Assembly: GCF_006739205.1 (NCBI RefSeq)
Contig: NZ_AP019720.1
Coordinates: forward strand, 1,116,001 to 1,180,000
Direction: 5' to 3'
Length of the DNA: 64,000 nucleotides
Source of the DNA: Streptococcus mutans
Lineage (GTDB): Bacteria; Bacillota; Bacilli; Lactobacillales; Streptococcaceae
How positions within the stretch are numbered: the first letter of the stretch is position 1; each line of letters starts with the position of its first letter. Position numbers and translations under genes: made by a program. The notes under the pieces were generated by a model that saw only the letters and a list, made by a program, of their open reading frames with translations, had not been told where the DNA came from and searched no databases. This document shows positions 51,771 through 59,450 of the stretch, piece after piece.

Positions 51771-52625
51771 CTATTTTGTGACATAGTTAAAGACATCTTC
51801 CCCAAAATACTTCTTAGACAGTTTGGCTAAAGTTCCATCCTTCTTCAATTCTTTCACAGCCTTATTGTAAGCTTTAACGAACTTTTGATTGGCTTTATTA
51901 CGATGAATCAATGGGTAAGTTTCGATACCTTTATAAGGAATCCAAGTCAACTTATCAGCATACTTATGATAAGCACCATCCTTATCCTTCACAGCCTGTT
52001 TAAAGGAGAGTTTTATATCAAAATAAGCATCATAACGTCCCTCTAAAACCCAGGCATAAGCATCTGCAACCGTAAAACTTTCTGCTGATTTCAAATCAAT
52101 TGGAGTATCTTTATGTTTTTTATTGTAAGCTTCAATAACATTCCACTGAGCATTTTGCGGAGAGATAGGAACAAGTTTGCCGCCCGATTTCGCAAAAGAA
52201 TTAATACCAGTAATTGTTTTTTCTTCATCTTTCCTAATAGTCAAGCCGATGACACTGGCACCAAGAGCATCTTTAGGGATAATAAATTTTTTGGCACGCT
52301 CTTTTGTGTACCAAGCCCCTTTAGTCCCAATATCATACTTGCCTGATTCAAGTCCGATAAGCAAATCCTCATCACTTGTTCCTGTATATTTAAATTTATA
52401 ATCAGGTAGTTTTTTATCAATAGCTTTTAAAACGTCTACTTCATAGCCTGTATTTTCTCCCTTATCATTCACATAATCATAGGGAGCATAATTTTGAGTA
52501 TGAGCCACCTTTAGAGTAGTCACTTTCTCATTAGCACCATTTCCCGCCAATTGACGTCCAATAATCGTCCCACCAATAAGAAGAAACAATACGCCTCCTG
52601 TAACAATCCATGTTTTCTTAGTCAT
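51771..52625 (-). CDS. Amino-acid ABC transporter, substrate-binding protein
   Basis: The 284-residue protein is a family 3 solute-binding protein with TLKVAHTQNYAPYDYVNDKGENTGYEVDVLKAI at the ligand site and KYDIGTKGAWYTKERAKKF. The N-terminal hydrophobic segment (about 5-25) has no lipobox Cys, so it is probably membrane-anchored rather than a lipoprotein. An aromatic-rich, Asn/Lys-rich pocket and operon context fit a sulfur amino acid (inference). Confidence 0.85.
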   Translation of the reverse strand: MTKKTWIVTGGVLFLLIGGTIIGRQLAGNGANEKVTTLKVAHTQNYAPYDYVNDKGENTGYEVDVLKAIDKKLPDYKFKYTGTSDEDLLIGLESGKYDIGTKGAWYTKERAKKFIIPKDALGASVIGLTIRKDEEKTITGINSFAKSGGKLVPISPQNAQWNVIEAYNKKHKDTPIDLKSAESFTVADAYAWVLEGRYDAYFDIKLSFKQAVKDKDGAYHKYADKLTWIPYKGIETYPLIHRNKANQKFVKAYNKAVKELKKDGTLAKLSKKYFGEDVFNYVTK

Positions 52626-52648
52626 TTGAATAATCTCCTTCTTTCAAC

Positions 52649-53656
52649 TTATAAAGTTACCGCTTCTTTGACCCAAGCAATACGCTCAGCAGCAATATCA
52701 CTTGGAATCGTACAATCTGCTCCTATAACAGTGGCTAACGTACCAGATTCTTGTAACAATTTCTTTACTTCAGTTTGAATATCATCCTTACTTCCTTTAT
52801 AGAGAATACCGTCTTTAGTGTTAACAAATCCTCCCAAAACGGTTTTACCGCCAAAAAGTTTACGGCCTTGAGCTAAACTGATACCTTCCGGACCAACAGC
52901 CCAATTAAAAACCTGAGCCGGATAATCCTTGAAGAGTTTGATATCATTGCTTGCTCCTTCATAACCACAGATATGAAGAACAGTTAGACCTTGAGCTTGC
53001 TGAGCTGCCTCAATAATGGTCAAATCACTAGGTGTAATATAGTTCCGATAGTCCTCAGACGTTACATTGCTGTCTTGAATGGATTGTACACTGAGATAAA
53101 TCCCTTCAAGACCAGCTTCTGCAATAATTTTTCTTGTTAAGGTAGCAATATCACCAGCAATCACATTTAAAACCTTTTTTAGAGTCTGAGCATCTTCTTG
53201 CAAAAATCGGGCAATAATGCCATCACCATGAGCCACCTGACCTGATAACTGCCATTTAAGATAAGTGACTGGAGAAAAAATGTTATAAATAGCCACAATA
53301 TCTTCAGTAAAACTTTCTTTAATAGCCTTGACTAACTGCACTTGTTGATCAAACCAAGGGTGATTTTCACCAATAGAAGAAATATTGGCTAATTCTTGAA
53401 TTGATGTAACATTTGTATGAATCAATTCATTTGGATAAGTGAAAAAACCATCACTCATCAATTTGATAAAATCAGGATCTACTTCTTTAATAAATTTTTG
53501 ATGTCCTTGAAGATTCTTCTTAAAAAGTTCTGGATTATCAAGGCCTTGTCCAAATTCTTCTTCTGCCAAAAAATGATACCAAAAACCAACAGGAACTTTG
53601 TCTACCCTTTCACCTTTAAAAGCCTTTAAGACCCATTCTTTCTTACTGTCTGCCAT
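52649..53656 (-). CDS. UroD-like (MtaA/CmuA) zinc methyltransferase-family protein
   Basis: The 335-residue TIM barrel belongs to the uroporphyrinogen-decarboxylase superfamily. It is not a heme enzyme. It has the zinc-ligand pattern LHICGYEG (His-x-Cys) and GADCTIP (Cys) of MtaA/CmuA methyl-transfer proteins. S. mutans has no haem route, so a methyl or thiol transfer is more likely. It is first in the operon with the amino-acid transporter and divergent from a LysR gene. The start at 53656 follows AGGAG by nine bases. Confidence 0.82.
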   Translation of the reverse strand: MADSKKEWVLKAFKGERVDKVPVGFWYHFLAEEEFGQGLDNPELFKKNLQGHQKFIKEVDPDFIKLMSDGFFTYPNELIHTNVTSIQELANISSIGENHPWFDQQVQLVKAIKESFTEDIVAIYNIFSPVTYLKWQLSGQVAHGDGIIARFLQEDAQTLKKVLNVIAGDIATLTRKIIAEAGLEGIYLSVQSIQDSNVTSEDYRNYITPSDLTIIEAAQQAQGLTVLHICGYEGASNDIKLFKDYPAQVFNWAVGPEGISLAQGRKLFGGKTVLGGFVNTKDGILYKGSKDDIQTEVKKLLQESGTLATVIGADCTIPSDIAAERIAWVKEAVTL

Positions 53657-53714
53657 AAAGTCCATCTCCTTTGAAAATAATATGACTTTATCCTACCATC
53701 TCCTCAACACCTTG

Positions 53715-53821
53715 TATAATTTATCTTTTTTATGGTTGGCTATAAATTTTATTTATGGCAATAAAAAAGAGCTTAAATAAAGGAAAAGAAAAAACAATAG
53801 TAGGCCATAAGAAAAAGTTAT
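53715..53821. promoter_or_regulatory. Two ATAA-N7-TTAT boxes between the UroD-like operon and the LysR gene
   Basis: ATAA-ATTTTAT-TTAT (53742-53756) and ATAA-GAAAAAG-TTAT (53807-53821) have the T-N11-A spacing of LysR sites, 65 bp apart. On the minus strand the first is followed by AACCATAAAAAA and AAATTATACA, matching the arrangement at 28840-28913. Confidence 0.6.
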
Positions 53822-53913
53822 CACTCCTTTGTTTTTTTCTATCGGTTTTTTACGGATTTTCCTGTGTTTCTTTTGTTATAATGTCAGAAAAGTTCTAGAA
53901 GAAGGAGATTATT

Positions 53914-54825
53914 ATGAATTTTCAACAATGTCGTTATGTTGAGGCTATTGCCAATACAGGTTCTTTTAGTGAAGCTGCTAAAAAACTTTATGTCACACAG
54001 CCCAATCTTTCCTCTTCAATTAAAGAGTTAGAAAATGACTTAGGAGTACAGCTTTTTATTCGCTCTAATACGGGTGCTCGCCTAACAGATGATGGTTATG
54101 ATTTTCTTAAGTATGCTAAACGCATTTTGGGAGAAGCTGATCTTCTTAAAAAACGCTACCAAGACAACTACAAAAAGAGCTTTACCATTAGTTCGCATCA
54201 CTATGATTTTCTAGCCATTCCGCTTCTTGAAATAGCCGAAAAATTCAAAAAAGACTTTCAACATTTTCACCTGATTGAGACAACAACCAAAAAAATCTTA
54301 GAAAGCGTCTTAAATTTTGAAAGTGACTTGGGTATTCTTTATCTTAACGACGATAATCGTCATATTTTAGAACGTTATTTTAAACAGCATGATCTTGCTT
54401 TTACACCTCTCGGGGATTTTCCTACACGGATTTTCCTTAGAAAAGATCATCCGCTCGCCCAGCAAAAGGTCATTGAAAAAGTGCAATTAAAAGATTATAA
54501 GCAAGTCCGTTTCAGACAAGAAATTTCAGGACTTAACTTTGACGAAGATACCCTTGATATTCCTGAAAATCAATCTGTCTTTTACAGTAATGATCGCGGT
54601 ACTATCATGAATATCCTCTGTGGTTCAGATGCTTATGCTTCAGGATTGGGTATTGTTAACAGTTTTATCAAGGATCAAATTGTTCTAATCCCTCTTAAAG
54701 ACAGCAAAATGCATACCCTTGGTTTTGTTAGCAATAAACGTAAACAAGAAACTGATATTACTCAGCAATTCATTACTGCTGTTAAAAACAGTCTTAGAAC
54801 ATACGAAAGGGGAACACAATTGTGA
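53914..54825 (+). CDS. LysR-family transcriptional regulator
   Basis: The 303-residue protein has an N-terminal HTH (NFQQCRYVEAIANTGSFSEAAKKLYVTQPNLSSSIKELE) and a LysR effector-binding domain. It is divergent from the UroD-like/ABC operon with two LysR-type boxes between, so it very probably controls that operon. I recall the S. mutans regulator HomR, linked to homocysteine/cysteine supply, in this neighbourhood, and this gene may be it. Confidence 0.88.
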   Translation: MNFQQCRYVEAIANTGSFSEAAKKLYVTQPNLSSSIKELENDLGVQLFIRSNTGARLTDDGYDFLKYAKRILGEADLLKKRYQDNYKKSFTISSHHYDFLAIPLLEIAEKFKKDFQHFHLIETTTKKILESVLNFESDLGILYLNDDNRHILERYFKQHDLAFTPLGDFPTRIFLRKDHPLAQQKVIEKVQLKDYKQVRFRQEISGLNFDEDTLDIPENQSVFYSNDRGTIMNILCGSDAYASGLGIVNSFIKDQIVLIPLKDSKMHTLGFVSNKRKQETDITQQFITAVKNSLRTYERGTQL

Positions 54826-54971
54826 TTTGGCAGAAAAAGTATAAAAATGTTCACTTGTTCCAAGCAGACTTCCAAATTTTATATCCCTCAAACTTCTTAA
54901 TAAGGACAAATTTCTTGCAAAGTTTGACAATAAATTCTATAATACTAAAACATTACCATTAGGAGGCAATC

Positions 54972-55322
54972 ATGTCAATTATTAAAATGCTTATTATCAT
55001 TCTGGTCGCTTTGGAATTCTTTTACATTATGTATTTGGAAACGTTAGCCACACAGTCTACAAAGACATCTCAAGTTTTTGGCATGACTCAAGAAACATTA
55101 GGTGAAAAAGAAATTGATGTACTGTTTAAAAATCAAGGTATTTATAATGGCCTTCTTGGTTTAGGTCTGCTTTATGGCTTAGCTTTTAATACAGCTATCA
55201 TTTTACCAATCTTGATTTACATTATTCTTGTTGCTGCGTATGGTGCTTATAGCAGCAATCCAAAAATTTTGCTGACACAGGGAGGGTTAGCCATTATCGC
55301 TGCACTACTTTATCTCTTTTAA
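54972..55322 (+). CDS. DUF1304 membrane protein
   Basis: The 116-residue protein has four hydrophobic segments and the DUF1304 pattern (MYLETLATQS, FKNQGIYNGLLGLGL). AGGAGGC precedes the ATG at good spacing. It stands alone after the LysR gene, 146 bp downstream. Function unknown. Confidence 0.85.
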   Translation: MSIIKMLIIILVALEFFYIMYLETLATQSTKTSQVFGMTQETLGEKEIDVLFKNQGIYNGLLGLGLLYGLAFNTAIILPILIYIILVAAYGAYSSNPKILLTQGGLAIIAALLYLF

Positions 55323-55328
55323 TAGGTT

Positions 55329-55369
55329 AAAAATGAGGTCAGGATAAAAATATCCTAACCTCATTTTTT
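55329..55369. terminator. Bidirectional terminator between the DUF1304 gene and relS
   Basis: An 18-bp symmetric stem (55329-55346 with 55351-55368) with A/T tracts on both sides serves the two convergent genes. Confidence 0.85.
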
Positions 55370-55378
55370 ATATCAAAA

Positions 55379-56617
55379 TTATAAAATAACCTTAAAAATA
55401 ATGGCATCATTCTTATAGGAGACCGAAATTTTTCCTTTAAAAATTTTAACAATACTCTGAGCCATTGACAATCCGATGCCATAACCTGATGTCTGATTGT
55501 TATGCGATTCATCTTCGCGATAAAAGCGGTCAAAGAAACGGCTATAATCAATTTCAGTACCTTCTTTAAAGGTATTTGAAACCTCTAGCCTTGCCTTTTT
55601 AAGACCACCGGTTCTGCTAAGTTTGACACTTACTGTCCCCTTATCATCACAATATTTATTAGCATTATCTACTAAAAGAGTAACCAATTCAAAGAGGGAT
55701 TTTTCTTCTGCTTTGACATAAATATCAGAAGCAATCTGCATCTCAAACGTTTTACCATCTTTAATGATGGGAGCTTTAAAGTCTTCTGCTGCATCTTGCA
55801 CAATTTCCGAAAAACAAACTCTTTCAAGAACAATATTCGGCTGCTCTTCTAACCTAGCCAAAGTAACTAATTGATTGATTAAATGGGTCAAGCGTTCAAC
55901 TTGATCCTTGGTACTTTTGGTCCATTCTGTTTCGCCAGTCATTAATTCTTGCAATTCATTATTAGCAGAAATAATGGATAAAGGGGTTTTTAATTCATGT
56001 CCAGCATTAGTAATAAAGCGTTTTTGCTTCTCATAATTTTCAAGGTAAGGCTTAATAGCATAGCCTGAAAAAACAGAAACAACTAAAATAAAAAAGAGCA
56101 AACTATAAAAGGACATTTGAATAGACAAATTAATTAATTCGGAACGATCAGCAAAAAAACGAGTAGCATCCAAGACAACAACCAAATAGCGGCCAGATGG
56201 ATTCATTTTTGTCACACGGTAAGAATAAAAATGATTGTTTTTTCTAAAACGTCCGTCTCTTTCATGGAGATTAATATTTCTCATATAAGACTCTGCCTGT
56301 TCTTCTGTCAAATGAGAAATATGACTTAGATTAAGAGAAACGGTATCTTTTTTCCTATCCACTATAAAACTGTAATATTGGTATTGATTAATAACAGCTA
56401 CTGACAATCCTCGATTTCCTACCTCCTTGTTAATTTCTATCGGATCAGGAAATTCTCCTTTATTTCTAGATAAAATGGTCAAAATAGCATTGATCTCATC
56501 GTTATTTTGAACATAACGAACAGAATTAAAAACACCCACAAAAGAAATGAGGATACATAAGATAGCAAAAGAGGCGACAAGGATAAAACGGAATCTGATC
56601 TTACGAAACATGCTCAT
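55379..56617 (-). CDS. relS: Sensor histidine kinase RelS
   Basis: RelS forms a two-component system with RelR. The kinase has two membrane segments (about 10-30 and 165-185) around an extracytoplasmic sensor part. The phospho-acceptor His lies in ITNAGHELKTPLSIISANNE, and the ATPase has LLVDNANKYC (N box) and GYGIGLSMAQ (G2). It overlaps relR by about one base, with ATG at 56617 (GTG 56620 also possible). Confidence 0.92.
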   Translation of the reverse strand: MSMFRKIRFRFILVASFAILCILISFVGVFNSVRYVQNNDEINAILTILSRNKGEFPDPIEINKEVGNRGLSVAVINQYQYYSFIVDRKKDTVSLNLSHISHLTEEQAESYMRNINLHERDGRFRKNNHFYSYRVTKMNPSGRYLVVVLDATRFFADRSELINLSIQMSFYSLLFFILVVSVFSGYAIKPYLENYEKQKRFITNAGHELKTPLSIISANNELQELMTGETEWTKSTKDQVERLTHLINQLVTLARLEEQPNIVLERVCFSEIVQDAAEDFKAPIIKDGKTFEMQIASDIYVKAEEKSLFELVTLLVDNANKYCDDKGTVSVKLSRTGGLKKARLEVSNTFKEGTEIDYSRFFDRFYREDESHNNQTSGYGIGLSMAQSIVKIFKGKISVSYKNDAIIFKVIL

Positions 56618-57303
56618 CACCCGCCAATTCTAACTAAGGTAAAATCGCCATTCTCTTCTCCTAAGATAGCAAGATTTGCCTTAATAGATTTTAGTTTTTG
56701 TCTAAGATAAGAAATATAGATGAAGACATAACCTTCATCAATTTCAGGATCATCATCTTTTGCCCAAACATGCTGAAAAATTTCTTTGGTTGATAAAGAT
56801 TTATTAGGATTAAGCATAAAAAAAGCCATCAATTTTGATTCTTTTCCTGCTAAACGAATAGAATTGCCTGACACCATTTCTTGCTGGGCAAGATCAAGTT
56901 TGACACTGCCAAAAGTTAAAACTTTATCCGTAAAACGATCCAGACGCCGTTCTAAGGAAGCCAAGCGCGCTAAAAGTTCCTTTAAAGAAATAGGCTTGGT
57001 TAAATAATCATCAGCACCTGCCTCTAAACCAGTTACTTTATCTTCAATTTCCGACATAGCTGTCAACATAATAGCATGCGTATGATCCCCACTGGCACGA
57101 ATCTCACGCAAAGCTTCCAAGCCGGTTTTAATTGGCATCATGATATCTAAAATAAAAACATCATAAGCATTTTCATGTGCTTTTTCGATAGCATCTTGTC
57201 CATTATAAACTTGATCAACTTGATAACCTTGATGCTTTAAAGCTGCTGTGTAAACACGCGACAACTGCTCTTCGTCTTCTGCTAGTAAAATCGTTAAAGA
57301 CAT
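56617..57303 (-). CDS. relR: Response regulator RelR (OmpR family)
   Basis: The 228-residue protein has a receiver domain with acceptor Asp in VFILDIMMP and the conserved Lys in LTKPISLKE. A C-terminal winged-helix DNA-binding domain follows, with SGNSIRLAGKESKLMAFFM and EGYVFIYISYLRQKL. It sits between relP and relS with no gap to relP. Confidence 0.95.
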   Translation of the reverse strand: MSLTILLAEDEEQLSRVYTAALKHQGYQVDQVYNGQDAIEKAHENAYDVFILDIMMPIKTGLEALREIRASGDHTHAIMLTAMSEIEDKVTGLEAGADDYLTKPISLKELLARLASLERRLDRFTDKVLTFGSVKLDLAQQEMVSGNSIRLAGKESKLMAFFMLNPNKSLSTKEIFQHVWAKDDDPEIDEGYVFIYISYLRQKLKSIKANLAILGEENGDFTLVRIGG

Positions 57304-57927
57304 TTATTCACCACTTCCTACAATCAAATTTCGGATGGTCTGCATAGAGAGATCACAAGAAGCTAACTCATCCGCACAGCGCTTTAATTCTTTAGCAATG
57401 CGCTCTGGGTTCTTGATATCGTGTTTGTATTTCATCTGGTGCTCCAAACTAGCCCAAGAATCCATAGCTATAGTTCTCAACTGAACTTCGACAAAATATT
57501 TTCCCGGTTGCTGTCCCAAGCAATCCTCAAATGGCGTTTTTATTTCTAAAATCAAATGATAAGAACGATAACCATTAGGTTTAGCATTGTAAATATAATC
57601 TTTTTCATTATAGACATTGACGCCATCTAAAGTTTTAAGGATAGCAACCATTTTATAAATATCATCAACAAAACCACAGACAATACGAATGCCAATCGCA
57701 TCACGAATTTCTTTTAGAGCTGACTGCGCCGTTAGAGGCAGCTGTTTACGCTGACATTTCTCAATCATACTCTCATTGGTCTTTATACGTGCAAGAAAAT
57801 GTTCAAACAGTTTAAAACCAGTATCTTTTTTTACGCGTTGATTTTCGTCTTGAATTTTTTGGCTGAAATGCTCTAAAATCTGAGACAAATAAGCTTGATA
57901 TTTCCCATAGATCGTTTCTTGTGACAT
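57304..57927 (-). CDS. relP: Small alarmone synthetase RelP
   Basis: RelP makes (p)ppGpp without a hydrolase domain. At 207 residues it has the synthetase domain: KKDTGFKLFEHFLAR, AIGIRIVCGFVDDIY, and NGYRSYHLIL with the GTP-binding tyrosine, and ends in a C-terminal helix. It directly precedes relRS. An extended -10 promoter lies 28 bp upstream. In S. mutans this operon is functionally tied to rcrRPQ (established knowledge). Confidence 0.95.
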   Translation of the reverse strand: MSQETIYGKYQAYLSQILEHFSQKIQDENQRVKKDTGFKLFEHFLARIKTNESMIEKCQRKQLPLTAQSALKEIRDAIGIRIVCGFVDDIYKMVAILKTLDGVNVYNEKDYIYNAKPNGYRSYHLILEIKTPFEDCLGQQPGKYFVEVQLRTIAMDSWASLEHQMKYKHDIKNPERIAKELKRCADELASCDLSMQTIRNLIVGSGE

Positions 57928-57954
57928 AATTCATCCTTCTTACATGCTTGTTCT

Positions 57955-57963
57955 ATTATAACA
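57955..57963 (-). promoter_or_regulatory. Extended -10 promoter of relP
   Basis: TGT-TATAAT on the minus strand (57955-57963) with no clear -35. An inverted repeat AACGATG/CATCGTT at about 58041-58067 lies further upstream. Confidence 0.6.
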
Positions 57964-58099
57964 TAGAAGATTAAAGAATTCTTATTTTGCCAAATGGTAT
58001 GAGAAGTTCCAAGCCATAATGAGGTCACAAACAAACTAAATAACGATGAAGTCAGCAAGGCATCGTTTTGATTTTTGAAGAGTATTAACTGGTTGCCAT

Positions 58100-58146
58100 A
58101 ACCACAAAAAGCCTAGCATTATCTGCATGGTAGGCTTTTTGTGGTT
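58100..58146 (-). terminator. Terminator after the 138-residue membrane-protein gene
   Basis: A 16-bp stem (58100-58115 with 58131-58146) carrying AAAAAGCC/GGCTTTTT lies just past the stop at 58157. Confidence 0.8.
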
Positions 58147-58156
58147 TAATCAGTCA

Positions 58157-58573
58157 TTAGCGTTTTCTAAAAAAGCTGGTTTTTTTGACATATCTTATTC
58201 CCCATAATAAAAGAAGAGAGACAATAAAACTAATTACAGCAGCAGCTGAGAAGATGATCTTACTGGCAAATTCGCTTACTTGAATGGCCTTATAACCGCT
58301 TAAAACCATCAAAAGCAAAAACACGACAGTAAAGATAACTTGACTAGTAACTGTAGCAGCAGAACTTTCTTGTGCATTTGCCTCTCTAGCTTCTTTAATG
58401 AAATAATAATTCAGACCAGCTGTACAAAGCGTTATAATTAAAAAGCAAACCTGAACAAGCAGGGGAGATTTAAAAATAGCTTGTGTCAAAACCATAATTA
58501 ACAAACAAATAGCAATAAGCTGTGCTGTTAAAAGTCTCAATAACTTCAGTTTCTGACTTTTCTTTCTAGACAT
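58157..58573 (-). CDS. cipI: Four-segment membrane protein, likely bacteriocin immunity protein CipI
   Basis: The 138-residue protein has four membrane segments and a basic C-terminus (KKTSFFRKR). The ATG at 58573 follows GTGAGGAG. Its position between relP and tpx, and the two ACC-R-TTTAGGA repeats upstream that match the S. mutans ComE box, correspond to the gene known as SMU.925/cipI, described as giving self-immunity to the competence-induced mutacin CipB. The name is from memory of that locus. Confidence 0.75.
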   Translation of the reverse strand: MSRKKSQKLKLLRLLTAQLIAICLLIMVLTQAIFKSPLLVQVCFLIITLCTAGLNYYFIKEAREANAQESSAATVTSQVIFTVVFLLLMVLSGYKAIQVSEFASKIIFSAAAVISFIVSLLLLWGIRYVKKTSFFRKR

Positions 58574-58667
58574 ATCTTTCTCCTCACCTAAAATAATATT
58601 CATATAGTTGGCTGTACAATACAATACAGCATTAGGCTTTCCTTATTAATAACATAAAGATATTCTT

Positions 58668-58735
58668 AGTATAACAGAAAATATCCTCTAACGGAGTCAA
58701 AAATCCTAAATGGTAGTAATTTTGTCCTAAACGGT
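58668..58735 (-). promoter_or_regulatory. ComE-type box and promoter of the immunity gene
   Basis: Two direct repeats, TCCTAAATGGT (58704-58714) and TCCTAAACGGT (58725-58735) on the plus strand, 21 bp apart, match the ComE consensus TCBTAAAYSGT. Downstream on the minus strand are TTGACT (58695-58700) and TATACT (58668-58673) with a too-long 21-bp spacer, as expected for an activator-dependent promoter. Confidence 0.85.
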
Positions 58736-58764
58736 AAAAAGACACAGAAATTGTGCCTTTTTAC
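58734..58764 (-). terminator. Terminator after tpx
   Basis: GTAAAAAGNCACA-type stem (58734-58746 with 58752-58764) with a T5 tail lies 5 bp past the tpx stop. It abuts the outer ComE repeat. Confidence 0.75.
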
Positions 58765-58768
58765 TAAC

Positions 58769-59254
58769 TTATTTTACTGCTGCAAGGGCAGCGTCATAGT
58801 TGGGATGATTAGTCATTTCATCCAAATATTCAAGATAGGTAATCTTATTATCTTCATCAAGAACAAAAACAGCACGTCCAAGCAGATGGAGTTCATTAAT
58901 CAATAAACCATAAGCCTTTCCAAACGAATAATCATAGTAATCTGACAAGGTTATGGCATCATTCAAACCAGCTGCACCGCACCAGCGTGCTTGTGCAAAT
59001 GGCAAATCAACTGATACAGTGATGACAACAGTATTATCAGCATCTGATAACTCCTGATTAAAACGACGTGTTTGTGCATCACAAACGCCTGTATCAATAG
59101 ATGGCACAACGCTAATCACTTTTTTCTGACCAGCAAAATCTGCCAAAGTTTTTTTAGACAAATCGGTATCTGTCAGAGAAAAATCAGGTGCTGTATCACC
59201 AACCTGCAATTTCTTACCAGCAAGTGTCACCGTATTTCCATTAAAAGTTGTCAT
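58769..59254 (-). CDS. tpx: Thiol peroxidase (atypical 2-Cys)
   Basis: Tpx reduces peroxides. The 161-residue peroxiredoxin has the peroxidatic Cys58 in PSIDTGVCD and the resolving Cys92 in ARWCGAAG, the arrangement of Tpx enzymes. It is downstream of rcrQ, with which it is linked in the S. mutans stress/competence network. It has its own 196-bp upstream region. Confidence 0.95.
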
Positions 59255-59450
59255 AAAATAATCTCCTTTTCTCTACTAGCTCTTATTGTAGGATATTTTC
59301 TCCTTTTAATCTAATGATTTGATTGGAAAAATGATTTTAAATATTAATAGAACAAGATAAATAAAATTCACACTTTATTTAGAAATAATAAAAAAGCAGC
59401 CAAAAATAACAATAAAAATATGTTTATTTTTTGACCACTCTTTAAACTCA

